Under the pieces are notes generated by a model. The model did no database searches and was not told where the DNA came from. It was given only the letters and a program-made list of their open reading frames with translations. Below, piece after piece: positions 9,688-18,943 of a stretch of 64,000 nt of DNA. The DNA comes from Sinorhizobium medicae (GTDB taxonomy: Bacteria > Pseudomonadota > Alphaproteobacteria > Rhizobiales > Rhizobiaceae), in assembly GCF_007827695.1 (NCBI RefSeq), contig NZ_VITA01000017.1:62001-126000 (forward strand). The letters run 5' to 3'. Every line of letters begins with the position of its first letter. The stretch's first letter is position 1. The position numbers were made by a program, and so were the translations under genes.

Positions 9688-10676
9688 ACTCCGAAGAACT
9701 GACATCCACGTCGAGCCTTATCGTCATACCGTGCCTCGACGAAGCTTCGCATATCGAGGCGCTGATCGAAAAGCTGCGTCCGGCGCTCACGCCTTTGAAC
9801 GCGCAGATCGTCATTGCCGACGGCGGCAGCACCGACGGGACGCGCGATATCGCCCGCCGTCTGGCTACAGAGGATCCGCGGGTGCTCTTCCTCGACAATC
9901 CGAAGCGCATACAGAGCGCTGCAATCAATCGTGCCGTTGCGGAACTGGGTGCCGACAGCGACTACCTGATCCGCATCGACGCCCATGGCACCTACCCGGA
10001 CGATTATTGCGAACGGCTCGTCGAGGATGCACTGGCGACCGGCGCGGATTCGGTTGTGGTCGCCATGCAGACAGTCGGTTTCAGCACCTTCCAGAAGGCG
10101 ACGGCATTCGCGCAGAACTCCAAACTCGGCAATGGCGGTTCCAAGCACCGCTCGGGCGCCGTCGGCCACTGGGCCGAACATGGCCATCATGCGCTGATGC
10201 GCATCGAAGCCTTCAAGGCTGTTGGGGGATATGACGAGTCCTTCAGCCACAATGAAGACGCGGAACTCGACTATCGGCTGGGCAAAGCGGGCTACCGGAT
10301 CTGGATGACCGATAGAACCAGTATGGTTTACTACCCGCGTGCGAAGATCGTCCCTCTGTTCCGGCAATATTTCGGCTATGGCCGCGGCCGCGCAAAGAAC
10401 TTTCTCAAGCATCGCGCCATGCCGGGGCTGAGGCAGATGGTGCCGCTTGCGGTCGCACCCGTCGTTTTCGGAGCGCTTCTCGCGATCGTCAACTGGATGG
10501 CCGTTTTGCCAGCCGGCGTTTGGGCAGGGGCGTGCCTTGGTTACGGCGTCTGGATGGCGCTTGGTCAGCGAAACCCCTATGGTCCGCTGGCCGCGGTTGC
10601 GGCTATGGTCATGCATCTCGCCTGGTCTGCCGGTTTCTGGCGCGAGCTCCTCGACTTTCGCCGCAGGGTGGCGTAA
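9684..10676 (+). CDS. exoA: Succinoglycan beta-1,3-glucosyltransferase ExoA (GT2)
   Basis: A 330-residue GT2 enzyme: VIPCLDEASHIEALIEKL at the N terminus, ADGGSTDGT near residue 46, RIDAHGTYP near residue 100, and two or more hydrophobic segments near the C terminus (about 255-315). ExoA adds the first glucose (beta-1,3) onto the galactose-diphosphoundecaprenol primer. ATG 9684 overlaps the exoL stop and the exoM start overlaps its own stop, showing translational coupling. Length matches the S. meliloti protein. Confidence 0.92.
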   Translation: MNSEELTSTSSLIVIPCLDEASHIEALIEKLRPALTPLNAQIVIADGGSTDGTRDIARRLATEDPRVLFLDNPKRIQSAAINRAVAELGADSDYLIRIDAHGTYPDDYCERLVEDALATGADSVVVAMQTVGFSTFQKATAFAQNSKLGNGGSKHRSGAVGHWAEHGHHALMRIEAFKAVGGYDESFSHNEDAELDYRLGKAGYRIWMTDRTSMVYYPRAKIVPLFRQYFGYGRGRAKNFLKHRAMPGLRQMVPLAVAPVVFGALLAIVNWMAVLPAGVWAGACLGYGVWMALGQRNPYGPLAAVAAMVMHLAWSAGFWRELLDFRRRVA

Positions 10677-11605
10677 TGGCGAGCGAAACCCTGCACATAG
10701 ATATCGGCGTCTGCACGTATCGGCGGCCGGAGCTTGCCGAAACGCTTCGCTCATTGGCCTCGATGAAAGTGCCGGAGCGTACAGATATTCGCGTCATCGT
10801 CGCCGACAACGATACGGATCCGAGCGCCAGAGGTCTGGTCGAAGGCCTTCGGCCGCAAATGCCGTTCGAAATCCTCTACGTCCATTGCCCCCATTCGAAC
10901 ATCTCGATCGCGCGCAATTGCTGTCTCGATAACAGCACAGGAGATTTCCTCGCCTTTCTGGACGACGACGAGACGGTATCGGGCGACTGGCTGGTCCGCC
11001 TTCTGGATACCGCGCGCGGCACCGGCGCTGCCGCCGTGCTTGGCCCGGTAAAGGCGCACTATGCGGCTACGGCTCCCGGCTGGATGCGCGGCGGTGATTT
11101 CCATTCGACGCTGCCGGTCTGGGTGAAGGGAGAAATCCGCACCGGGTACACATGCAATGCGCTGCTCAAGCGCGATGCGCCCTCGCTCCTCGGCCGGCGC
11201 TTCAAGCTGGCGCTCGGCAAGAGCGGAGGCGAGGACACGGACTTCTTCGCCGGGATGCACCAGGCGGGCGGAACAATCGCCTTTTCGCCGGAAGCCTGGG
11301 TCCATGAACCGGTACCGGAAAACAGGGCATCGCTTGCCTGGCTTGCGAAGCGGCGTTTCCGTTCCGGGCAGACACATGGTCGTCTCTTGGCCGAAAAGTC
11401 GAACGGCCTGCGTCAGGCCTGGAACGTTTGTCTTGCCGGCGCCAAATCAGGCTTTTGCGCAACTGCCGCGCTTCTCTGCTTTCCTTCGGCAGCGAGGCGC
11501 TACCGGTTTGTACTTCGCGGCGTGCTGCATGCCGGCGTCATCAGCGGCCTGCTCGGACTTAAGGAAATCGAGCAATACGGCGCCCGCGAGGTGACCTCGC
11601 CATGA
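10676..11605 (+). CDS. exoM: Succinoglycan beta-1,4-glucosyltransferase ExoM (GT2)
   Basis: A 309-residue GT2 enzyme with IGVCTYRRPELAETLRSL at the start, VIVADNDTD near residue 40 and FLDDDETVSGDW (DxD-type) near residue 97. ExoM adds the fourth sugar, a beta-1,4-glucose. TAATG couples its start at 10676 to the exoA stop; the much longer upstream frame overlaps exoA and is not used. Its stop overlaps exoO by four bases. Confidence 0.92.
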   Translation: MASETLHIDIGVCTYRRPELAETLRSLASMKVPERTDIRVIVADNDTDPSARGLVEGLRPQMPFEILYVHCPHSNISIARNCCLDNSTGDFLAFLDDDETVSGDWLVRLLDTARGTGAAAVLGPVKAHYAATAPGWMRGGDFHSTLPVWVKGEIRTGYTCNALLKRDAPSLLGRRFKLALGKSGGEDTDFFAGMHQAGGTIAFSPEAWVHEPVPENRASLAWLAKRRFRSGQTHGRLLAEKSNGLRQAWNVCLAGAKSGFCATAALLCFPSAARRYRFVLRGVLHAGVISGLLGLKEIEQYGAREVTSP

Positions 11606-12624
11606 GCGCTCCTCTGAGCATCCCCGACGTCACATTCGTCGTTGCCGCCTACAATTCGGCAGACACGATCATGCGCGCAATCGAAAGCGCCCTGTCTCAG
11701 GAAGGCGTCACGGTCGAAGTTATCGTGGTCGACGACTGCTCTACGGACGCGACGCCGGCACTTGTGGCAGCGATCCGGGACTTGCGCGTCCGGCTGATCG
11801 CGCTCGACCGCAACCGTGGGCCCGGCGGCGCACGCAACGCCGGTATCGGGGCTGCACGCGGCAAGTGGATCGCGGTTCTCGATTCGGACGATACGGTCCG
11901 GCCGGACCGGCTCAGGCGCATGATAGAGCGAGCGGATTCGGCCGGAGCACAGATCGCGGTCGATAATATTGATGTCGTTTCGCTCGGCGGGGGCAGTCTC
12001 AGGATGTTCCCCGAAGCGCAGCTCGCCCGCATGCCGCAGCTTACACTTCCCGCTTTTATCGGGTCGAACATACTCTTTCGATCCGAGCACAATTTCGGCT
12101 ACATGAAACCGGTCTTCGAGCGCCGCTTCCTCGAAAATCATGGACTTCGTTTCGACGAGACGCTCCGCATCGGCGAGGACTATATCCTGCTTGCATCGGC
12201 GCTTGCCTGTGGCGGGCGCTGCGCGGTCGAGCCCTCGGCCGGCTATATCTATCATATCCGCGAGGGCTCGATCTCGCGTGTGCTGCGGCTCGAGCATATA
12301 GACGCCATGATCGCGGCCGACGAGGCGTTTCTGCAGCGCTACGTGCTCGACGCCCAGGCACAGGAAATGCAGCGCAAACGTATGCGCGGCTTCCGTCAGG
12401 CTCGCTCCTTTCTGGTCCTCGTCGATCAGTTGAAAAAGAGATCGTTGGCCGGCGCGTTCAAAACCGCACTGGCCGACCCGCTCGCACTCCGGCATCTCGG
12501 CATGCCGATTGCTGCCCGATTGCGCCGCCTTGCCGCGCGATTGCTGCATCCGCCGTCCCATGCCCCCATGACGGCGGTGGAACGATCGCCGTTGGGCGAC
12601 GACCCCCACACAAGCAAAGGATGA
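11602..12624 (+). CDS. exoO: Succinoglycan beta-1,6-glucosyltransferase ExoO (GT2)
   Basis: A 340-residue GT2 enzyme: [18 protein letters not shown] at the N terminus, [11 protein letters not shown] near residue 45, [13 protein letters not shown] near residue 93. ExoO adds the fifth sugar, the first beta-1,6-linked glucose of the side chain. Its overall plan ([16 protein letters not shown] in the second half) closely resembles ExoU in this window, which performs the next similar linkage. It overlaps exoM by four bases and is followed 4 bp later by exoN. Confidence 0.9.
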   Translation: MSAPLSIPDVTFVVAAYNSADTIMRAIESALSQEGVTVEVIVVDDCSTDATPALVAAIRDLRVRLIALDRNRGPGGARNAGIGAARGKWIAVLDSDDTVRPDRLRRMIERADSAGAQIAVDNIDVVSLGGGSLRMFPEAQLARMPQLTLPAFIGSNILFRSEHNFGYMKPVFERRFLENHGLRFDETLRIGEDYILLASALACGGRCAVEPSAGYIYHIREGSISRVLRLEHIDAMIAADEAFLQRYVLDAQAQEMQRKRMRGFRQARSFLVLVDQLKKRSLAGAFKTALADPLALRHLGMPIAARLRRLAARLLHPPSHAPMTAVERSPLGDDPHTSKG

Positions 12625-12628
12625 TTCA

Positions 12629-13534
12629 ATGAACCGTGTCAGGACCGTCAGAAAAGCAGTTATTCCTGTTGCCGGCAACGGGACCAGGTTCCTTCCCGCG
12701 ACAAAGGCAGTACCGAAGGAAATGTTGACGATCGTCGACCGGCCGGTGGTTCAATATGCCGTGGACGAGGCCCGCCAGGCCGGGATCGAGCATATTGTCT
12801 TCGTCACCAGCCGGAACAAGCAGGTGATCGAGGATCATTTCGACGACGCGCCGGAGCTCATCTCTTCGCTTTCGCGCTCCGGCAAGAAAGCTCAGATTTC
12901 CGAACTCGAAGCCATGCTTCCGGCAGCAGGTTCGGTCAGCTTTACGCGCCAGCAAGCCCCGCTCGGCCTCGGACATGCGGTGTGGTGCGCGCGCGACCTG
13001 ATCGGCGACGAGCCCTTCGCACTTCTGCTGCCGGACATGGTCTCGTTCGGCGCGCGCGGTTGCCTTGCCGGCCTCATGGACCTTTACAACGAAGCCGGCG
13101 GCAATGTCGTCGGTGTCGAGCAATGTGCGCCCGAGGAAGCGTCGAAGTACGGGATCGTCGGCAAGGGGGAGACGGCCCGGCACGGTTTCGCCGTGACCGA
13201 GATGGTCGAAAAGCCCGCCGCCGGAAAGGCACCGTCCAACTACTATCTCAATGGCCGCTACATCCTGCAGCCGGAAATCTTCTCGATCCTGGCACACCAG
13301 ACGCGCGGCGCCGGCAACGAAATCCAGCTGACCGATGGCATGCTGACGCTTTCGCAGTCGCAGTCCTTCCACGCGCATCCCTATGAAGGCCGTACCTTCG
13401 ATTGTGGCGCGAAGCAGGGCTTCATCGAGGCCAACGTCGCCTTCGCACTTGCGCGTGCGGATATAGGCGACCTCGTTTTTGAATCCGTCCGCGACATGGT
13501 TCTGTCTCACGAAAGCCGCATCCGCGCGGCATAA
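12629..13534 (+). CDS. exoN: UTP-glucose-1-phosphate uridylyltransferase ExoN
   Basis: A 301-residue nucleotidyltransferase that makes UDP-glucose from UTP and glucose-1-phosphate, the donor for the succinoglycan glucosyltransferases. The signature [18 protein letters not shown] lies near residues 14-31, [15 protein letters not shown] near 110 and LLLPDMVS near 131. Length agrees with the GalU/ExoN family. It closes the tight exoL-A-M-O-N run; exoP starts 143 bp later. Confidence 0.95.
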   Translation: MNRVRTVRKAVIPVAGNGTRFLPATKAVPKEMLTIVDRPVVQYAVDEARQAGIEHIVFVTSRNKQVIEDHFDDAPELISSLSRSGKKAQISELEAMLPAAGSVSFTRQQAPLGLGHAVWCARDLIGDEPFALLLPDMVSFGARGCLAGLMDLYNEAGGNVVGVEQCAPEEASKYGIVGKGETARHGFAVTEMVEKPAAGKAPSNYYLNGRYILQPEIFSILAHQTRGAGNEIQLTDGMLTLSQSQSFHAHPYEGRTFDCGAKQGFIEANVAFALARADIGDLVFESVRDMVLSHESRIRAA

Positions 13535-13677
13535 ACGGCGGCTTCCGACGGTTCTTGCATGGTGCTCAGAAGCGCACAGCAGTCTGAGCAACATGCAGAA
13601 GCAACATCGTAAAGCGCGCAACGTGAACTCTATCGACGCGCTCTGAGAGACCGCCGGTACAAGGACCGGAAAAGCAG

Positions 13678-16044
13678 ATGAACAGAACGGCCCCCATGAA
13701 ACAAAGAAGCGTTCCATTGAGCAGCATCATGCCCAGCGAAGAACAGTCCGACGGCTTTATCGACCTTGACCGGCTTGTAGCCGCCGTCTTCCGTCGCGCC
13801 CGGCTCGTGACCGCATTCGTCGTTCTCTTCATCGCACTGGGGGCCGCTTATCTCCTGTTTGCCACGCCCTATTACACGTCGATGACGCAGATCCTTCTCG
13901 ACGAGAACCTGTCCAAATACGCCGAAGAGGAGCCTGTCCCGGTAAACAGCCAGATGCTGGATACGCAGATCGCAAGTGCGGTCGAAATCCTCAAGTCGGG
14001 CGAACTCGCGCTTCGCGTCGTCGACAAGCTCAAGCTTTCGGAAAACGAAACCATCCTCAATCCGCCGCGCTCGCCCGTCGACGTCGTGAAGGAATGGCTG
14101 AAGACGGCCACCGGACTCTTTTCGGGCGGACCTGAAGTAACCGAGGCGGCAGCGCGCAACGGCCGGCGGCAGAAAGCTGCCGCGATCATCCAGCAGTCGC
14201 TTGCGGTCGAGCGTGTTTCGCGAAGCTCGGTCGTCGCCGTGGCTTTTCGCTCGAGCGATCCGGTGCTTGCGGCGACCATCGCGCGTGGATATGCCAGCGC
14301 ATATCTGACAGACCAGCTGAACGCCAATTTCGAAGCTACGGAACGCGCATCCGTCTGGCTGCAGGAACGGCTTACGGATCTTCAGCAACGCTCGCAGGCC
14401 GCCGCGCTGGAAGTCGCACACTACAGGGCCGAGAACGGTTTGACGGCTGCGCGGGGCGAGTTGATGTCCGAGCAGCAAATGGCCGACCTCAACAGCCAGC
14501 TCATCGTTGCCCAGGCCGACACGGCAAGTGCCTCCGCCCGCTACAATCAGTACAAGTCGATCGTCGACCAGGGGCCGGAAAACGCAGTGAAGAACGCCAC
14601 CATCTCCTCGAAGGAGGGTGACAATTCGGTAATCCGCGACCTGAGGACGCGCTATCTCACCGTCGGTAAGCGCGAGCGCGAAGTCTCCGACAATTTCGGC
14701 GCCGACCACCCGCAAGCGGTATCGCTCCGCACCGAACAGGAGGATGTGGCCCGTCAGATCTACCAGGAACTGCAGCAGCTCACTGCAAGCTATAAGAACG
14801 AATACGAGGTCGCTCAGTCGCGCGAGGCATCGCTCAGGAAAAGCATCCAGGGGATTGCCGGCAAAACCTCCGACTCGAGCGAGCAACTCGTGCAATTGAG
14901 AGAGCTGGAACAGAAAGCCGCGGCCCTGAAGACGCTCTACGAGTCTTATCTCGGACGCTACGAACAGGCGACTCAGCAGCAAACCTTCCCGATCGCCAAG
15001 GCTCGTGTCATTTCCGAAGCGGGCGTGCCCGTGTCACCGTCGAGCCCAAAAAAAACCATGACGCTGGCGCTTTCGGCGGTGCTCGGCCTGATGGTCGGCG
15101 GTGCATACGCGGCCTTCCTCGAATTCCGCGAACGGACCTTCCGCCTGGAGGGCGACGTACGCTCGATCCTCGGCCATCGTTCGTTCGGCTACGTTCCGCT
15201 TCTCGGCACGCGCATCAAGAAGAAGGCGCAACTCGTTCACGCACATTTCGGTTCGGTGAAGAGAGCCGACGAAGCGGTGGACAATACGATGCCGTTCCAG
15301 CGATTGTCGCGCATCGTGGTCGATGCGCCGCGGTCGACCTTCGCGGAGACCTTTCGCAACGCCAAGCTTGCCTGCGACCAGATGCTGGCGGGCAGTGAAA
15401 GCCGCGTGATCGCCATCGCATCGGCCCTTCCGGATGAGGGGAAATCGATCATTGCCGCAAACTTCGCCGCGCTTCTGGCCGCGAGCGGCAAGCGGACCCT
15501 GCTCATCGATGCCGACATACGCAAGCCTGGCCTGACGCAGATGATTACGCCTGCCCCGCGCACCGGGCTGGTGGAAACGCTGACCGGAGAAGCCACCTGG
15601 CCCGCCGGGATCAAGGTGGACCAGCGTACGAAACTGGCAATCCTTCCGGCCGGCGGTGCATCGCACCAGCGCCACCAGAGTAACGAGTTGCTTGCCTCGC
15701 CGGGCATGGCGAACCTGATCGAGAACGCGCGCAACGCCTTCGACTATGTCGTCGTCGACCTTGCGGCGCTCGCCCCCGTCGTTGACGCGAAAGCCTTCGC
15801 GCCGCTGGCCGACGGCATCCTCTTCGTGGTCGAGTGGGGAAGAACGCCTTCGCGCCTCGTGCGCGATCTGCTCAACTCGGAACCGCTGATCAATTCGAAA
15901 GTGCTGGGCGTGATCCTCAACAAGACGGACATGAACGAGCTGGGCAAATACAGCGATTTCGACGGTGCCGAAAAGTACCGCCACCGCTACGGCAAATACT
16001 ACATAGAAAACAGTTTCACGGACAATCAGAACACCGCCGCTTGA
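13678..16044 (+). CDS. exoP: Succinoglycan co-polymerase and BY-kinase ExoP
   Basis: A 788-residue inner-membrane polysaccharide co-polymerase that sets chain length. Order of parts: Wzz domain with first membrane helix (about residues 38-60), a long periplasmic coiled-coil region (about 210-420), a proline-containing segment and second helix (about 440-480), then a cytoplasmic bacterial tyrosine kinase. Kinase motifs are visible: DEGKSIIA (Walker A, near 586), LLIDADIRKPGL (A', near 612), YVVVDLAAL (Walker B, near 690). The C terminus holds a tyrosine cluster (KYRHRYGKYYIENSF) for autophosphorylation. Confidence 0.95.
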   Translation: MNRTAPMKQRSVPLSSIMPSEEQSDGFIDLDRLVAAVFRRARLVTAFVVLFIALGAAYLLFATPYYTSMTQILLDENLSKYAEEEPVPVNSQMLDTQIASAVEILKSGELALRVVDKLKLSENETILNPPRSPVDVVKEWLKTATGLFSGGPEVTEAAARNGRRQKAAAIIQQSLAVERVSRSSVVAVAFRSSDPVLAATIARGYASAYLTDQLNANFEATERASVWLQERLTDLQQRSQAAALEVAHYRAENGLTAARGELMSEQQMADLNSQLIVAQADTASASARYNQYKSIVDQGPENAVKNATISSKEGDNSVIRDLRTRYLTVGKREREVSDNFGADHPQAVSLRTEQEDVARQIYQELQQLTASYKNEYEVAQSREASLRKSIQGIAGKTSDSSEQLVQLRELEQKAAALKTLYESYLGRYEQATQQQTFPIAKARVISEAGVPVSPSSPKKTMTLALSAVLGLMVGGAYAAFLEFRERTFRLEGDVRSILGHRSFGYVPLLGTRIKKKAQLVHAHFGSVKRADEAVDNTMPFQRLSRIVVDAPRSTFAETFRNAKLACDQMLAGSESRVIAIASALPDEGKSIIAANFAALLAASGKRTLLIDADIRKPGLTQMITPAPRTGLVETLTGEATWPAGIKVDQRTKLAILPAGGASHQRHQSNELLASPGMANLIENARNAFDYVVVDLAALAPVVDAKAFAPLADGILFVVEWGRTPSRLVRDLLNSEPLINSKVLGVILNKTDMNELGKYSDFDGAEKYRHRYGKYYIENSFTDNQNTAA

Positions 16045-16102
16045 TCAAAGCGCAGTGCTCGCCTGAGGGTAGCCGACGCGCGGGTGCTTGGGTCTGCTCA
16101 CA

Positions 16103-16903
16103 CTAATCCTCCCACCAGTGGTGGAAATGGTGGACTGGCCCCCGCCCCTGCCCGATCTTCAATCGGCCGGACGCGGAAATTGCGGCATGCAGATAGGTTT
16201 TGGCGGCGTTTGCCGCTTCGACCAGCGGCGCACCTCTTGCAAGGCCGGCGGCAATTGCCGCCGACAGGGTGCAGCCGGTGCCATGGTCGTTCCGCGTCTC
16301 GACCCTTGCCGCCGGAAGACGGACAAGGGTCTCTCCGTCGAAGAAGAGGTCGGTTGCCTGGTCGTTCTTCAGGTGTCCGCCCTTGACCAGCACCGAATGT
16401 GCACCCGACCGCATGATCGCTTCCGCCTGGCGCCCCATCTCCGCCTCGTCCTCGGCAACCGCGCGCCCCGTTATGAGTGCGGCCTCGGCGAGATTGGGCG
16501 TGGCGACGATCGCCAGCGGCAGCAACTCGTCTATGAGCGCGGCAACGGCGTCCGACCGAAGAAGCGTGTCGCCGGAAGTCGCAACCATCACCGGATCGAC
16601 GACGGCCAGCTTCCCGAACCGGCGCAATCCATCGGCGATGGCGGCAATCGTTTCCCGACGCGAGACCATGCCGATCTTCACGGCGCCCACATCGAGATCG
16701 GAGAAGACGGCGTCGATCTGAGCGGACACGATCTCGGCGGAAACATCTTCGACCGCAGAAACGCCTTTGGTGTTCTGGGCCGTGATCGCGGTGATCACGC
16801 TGGCGCCGTAGACGCCGAGCGCAGAAAAGGTCTTGAGATCCGCCTGAATGCCGGCGCCTCCGCCCGAATCCGATCCGGCGATGGTAAGAGCGATCGCCGT
16901 CAC
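16103..16903 (-). CDS. thiD: Hydroxymethylpyrimidine (phosphate) kinase ThiD
   Basis: A 266-residue ribokinase-fold enzyme that phosphorylates HMP and HMP-phosphate for thiamine pyrophosphate synthesis. It begins with the family motif ALTIAGSDSGGGAGIQADLK and has the C-terminal anion-hole motif DHGTGCTLSAAIAAGLARG near residues 207-225. The start is GTG at 16903 with AAGGA upstream. It converges on exoP. The 160-nt leader holds only the 3' half of a TPP riboswitch: the rest lies 35 kb away beyond the prophage, so control by TPP and the native promoter are presumably lost. Confidence 0.95.
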   Translation of the reverse strand: MTAIALTIAGSDSGGGAGIQADLKTFSALGVYGASVITAITAQNTKGVSAVEDVSAEIVSAQIDAVFSDLDVGAVKIGMVSRRETIAAIADGLRRFGKLAVVDPVMVATSGDTLLRSDAVAALIDELLPLAIVATPNLAEAALITGRAVAEDEAEMGRQAEAIMRSGAHSVLVKGGHLKNDQATDLFFDGETLVRLPAARVETRNDHGTGCTLSAAIAAGLARGAPLVEAANAAKTYLHAAISASGRLKIGQGRGPVHHFHHWWED

Positions 16904-17045
16904 GCCCGTCCATCCTTTTTACGAGAATGCGTCACGCTTGCTTTGAGTAGAGGGGGAAAGGACGGCATCGATCGGTCTCCGGACGGGATATCAAGAAACC
17001 CAGGCTGAGCGACGAAAGGCGAACTTGCCGCGGGCGGCCCTCAAT

Positions 17046-17077
17046 CCGTTCCTACGCCGGCATGACCCGGATCAGGT
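17046..17077 (-). promoter_or_regulatory. 3' half of a split TPP riboswitch (thi-box)
   Basis: On the minus strand this reads CCTGATCCGGGTCATGCCGG then CGTAGGAACGG, the highly conserved P4/P5 arm and 3' closing strand of TPP riboswitches. The upstream conserved parts (GGGGAGC, CTGAGAT, CCCTTGAA) are absent: directly 5' of the arm the sequence is phage DNA. The missing half is present at 52394-52459. It lies about 140 bp before thiD, in the correct direction. Confidence 0.9.
17065..17077. repeat. attL core, 13-bp direct repeat ACCCGGATCAGGT
   Basis: Identical to 52394-52406. The flanking bases differ on both sides, so the shared core is exactly 13 bp. It corresponds to the 5' half of the TPP riboswitch P4/P5 arm (ACCTGATCCGGGT on the minus strand). 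The integrase gene begins 196 bp to the right, as usual for an attL end. Confidence 0.88.
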
Positions 17078-17125
17078 CGGTCAAATGGCACAAAAACTCA
17101 ATAGACTCAACGCTTATCAGCACTT

Positions 17126-17155
17126 TGCTACATTCTTGCTACATCGATTGCTACA
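17126..17155 (+). repeat. Left array of three TGCTACA repeats (candidate integrase arm sites)
   Basis: TGCTACA occurs at 17126, 17137 and 17149, spaced 11 and 12 bp, about one helical turn apart. The same three-copy array with the same spacing occurs at 52314-52343. An inverted copy, TGTAGCA, is at 17205-17211. The array is 49 bp from the attL core. Confidence 0.75.
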
Positions 17156-17173
17156 TTCGCCACAAGCACAACG

Positions 17174-17204
17174 AAAGTTGAAATGAAATGAAATTCCTAA
17201 AAAG
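17174..17204 (+). repeat. GAAAT-triplet repeat upstream of the integrase gene
   Basis: Contains TTGAAATGAAATGAAATTCC, three tandem GAAAT units. The 25-bp stretch starting at 17174 matches 19896-19920 at 23 of 25 positions. Each copy precedes a plus-strand phage transcription unit (integrase; genes from 20043), so a shared promoter or operator element is likely. Confidence 0.5.
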
Positions 17205-17272
17205 TGTAGCAACGTAGTTTTTTATTGTTGACTCCACTTCTGGCACAATGTAGATCAAAGGATATTGTAAAC

Positions 17273-18640
17273 ATGTCAACAAAATTCAAAATGAAAGTAA
17301 ATAAAAAGGTTCCATACACAGTTATCAGAGACGGCATTTATACATTCCGCATCGCAGTACCGAAGCATCTTCGGGAAAAATACCGAGACCCGGAAACGGG
17401 CAAGCCACGCACCCAAATTTGGGAAACGCTGGATACAAGAGACCCCGACGAAGCTATCAGCAAAGTCGGTCCCGCTCTGTCCAAGTGGCGACGTCAATTC
17501 AAGTCGGAAACCATTCCGGCTGATGAAATTTCCTATCCAACTTTACAGCAGACGGCGGCAAGCTTTGCCGCACCATTCACCTACGCATACGCGGGGGACT
17601 TCCTGTCTGCATCCATCGAACATTCAATTCATATGTACAACGAGAGATACGAAGCAAAGAATATGATGAGCAATTTAAACAAACGACAGGTCGCGGCAAT
17701 TGTCGGCGCGACGGAAACCCCTGCCCTTACCTTCAAGGACGCGTTCGACCGGTTCAAGCAGATTTGCCCGGATAAGGTGTTGGGCAAAGACCCGCTCGAA
17801 ACCAAGCGCTTTTGGCGGCGGTATGAAGAAGCAATTGAGGACTTTGCCGAAGAAATGGGCGAAGACGTGGATTGCCTGAAGATCGACAATGTCCTTGCCA
17901 CCGAATACCGGAGCAAGCTTGTTGAACGGCTTGGCGAAGGCGAATTCAAGGCGGATGCAGCCAACAAAAAAATGATGTGGCTGAAGATCATCCTTGATGA
18001 GGTTTTCCGCGTCGATCACCCCGGCACACACAATCCCTTAAAAGACTTGAAGAACATCAGGGAAGACGACGCCGAAAAGCGCCCCTCGTTCACTGAAGCC
18101 GACGTGAAGGCGATACGGGCGAAGCTCGAAACATCGGGCATGTCGGACGAAGCGAAGGCAATTATCTTGATTGGCGAAAGCACGGGTTGCGGTGCCAAGG
18201 AACTGGCATGGCTCACGGCTTCGGATATCCATCTGGACGCACCTATTCCGTATATCAGCATCGGCAAAAACGCTCTTCGCAAGAAGGTAAAAACCGGTGG
18301 CGATAGACACAGAGACATTCCGCTTGTTGGCGATGCTCTTGAGGCGATCAAGGCATTCCCTGAAGGCTTCACGCGGTTCCATCATCCACGCGGACCAAGG
18401 CAGATAAACCGCGCGATGTCCGAGTTTTTCCGGAAGGTGACACCGTCAAAAGGACACTACAGCTACCGCCATAGAATGGCTGATTTGCTGAAGAACTCGA
18501 AGTGCGATCTTGGGATTCGCTCGTCTATTACGGGTCATAAGATCAAGGGACATGCCACATATTACGGTGGCGAATATGACCTTAAATTGAAAAAAGAGGC
18601 GATGGACATCGCACTGGAACACGCCAAAACAAGAGACTGA
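17273..18640 (+). CDS. int: Phage tyrosine integrase
   Basis: A 455-residue site-specific recombinase. The N-terminal part (about 20-60) looks like the arm/DUF6538-type domain (YTFRIAVPKHLREKY), followed by a SAM-like core-binding region and a catalytic domain. Catalytic elements seen: RHRDIPL near 345, YSYRHRM near 397-403, TGHKIKG near 420 and nucleophile tyrosine in TYYGG near 430. The usual box I arginine (TGxR) appears as TGCGAKEL near 303, an oddity. ATG 17273 has AAAGGA ten bases upstream; the frame is open to 17225 without such support. It presumably integrates and excises this element at the riboswitch core. Confidence 0.9.
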   Translation: MSTKFKMKVNKKVPYTVIRDGIYTFRIAVPKHLREKYRDPETGKPRTQIWETLDTRDPDEAISKVGPALSKWRRQFKSETIPADEISYPTLQQTAASFAAPFTYAYAGDFLSASIEHSIHMYNERYEAKNMMSNLNKRQVAAIVGATETPALTFKDAFDRFKQICPDKVLGKDPLETKRFWRRYEEAIEDFAEEMGEDVDCLKIDNVLATEYRSKLVERLGEGEFKADAANKKMMWLKIILDEVFRVDHPGTHNPLKDLKNIREDDAEKRPSFTEADVKAIRAKLETSGMSDEAKAIILIGESTGCGAKELAWLTASDIHLDAPIPYISIGKNALRKKVKTGGDRHRDIPLVGDALEAIKAFPEGFTRFHHPRGPRQINRAMSEFFRKVTPSKGHYSYRHRMADLLKNSKCDLGIRSSITGHKIKGHATYYGGEYDLKLKKEAMDIALEHAKTRD

Positions 18641-18740
18641 CACGATAGCGGCAACACATATGGCTGAAGCGAAATAGGCGGCGCAAATGCCGCCCTCCTC
18701 TATAAAATGAAGGAAGCCATATCCGGCAAGGATATGGACA

Positions 18741-18920
18741 TTGAAAGAACCGAAATTCACATACGAAAAGCTAATTGAAAATCATGATCTTCGCGCAGAT
18801 TTCTTCGCCTTCATTGACGAACAAAGGGAGTTGGCGCGAAAGGCAGGTTTCCGAGACGCGGTGAGATTACACAACATAAATGCGAAGCGTATCGCCGAAG
18901 ATTTGGCGCAATACGACTAA
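18741..18920 (+). CDS. Small charged phage protein (TTG start)
   Basis: A 59-residue frame starting at TTG 18741 with AAGGA (18728-18732) eight bases upstream. The product (KEPKFTYEKLIENHDLRADF onward, ending IAEDLAQYD) is mostly helical and rich in Lys, Arg, Asp and Glu with no membrane segment. It follows the integrase by 100 bp and precedes a membrane-protein gene by 23 bp. Position suggests a small accessory such as an excisionase, but I see no clear winged-helix motif, so that remains a guess. Confidence 0.5.
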   Translation: MKEPKFTYEKLIENHDLRADFFAFIDEQRELARKAGFRDAVRLHNINAKRIAEDLAQYD

Positions 18921-18943
18921 ATCGAAACAGGGAGAACCGGAAC

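Noticed and set aside
9513-10754. Long minus-strand open frame (413 codons) opposite exoA
   Set aside because: It lies fully antisense to exoA in high-GC DNA, where third-position bias opens antisense frames; no domain or ribosome site.
13630-14982. Long minus-strand open frame opposite exoP (450 codons)
   Set aside because: A shadow of exoP; the product is composition-driven with no recognisable motif.
17041-17100. Prophage integration into a tRNA gene
   Set aside because: No tRNA-like cloverleaf at either junction; the conserved sequence at both ends is a thi-box.
18741-18920. Excisionase call for the small gene after int
   Set aside because: Position fits, but no winged-helix or HTH pattern could be seen, so it is listed only as an unknown protein.
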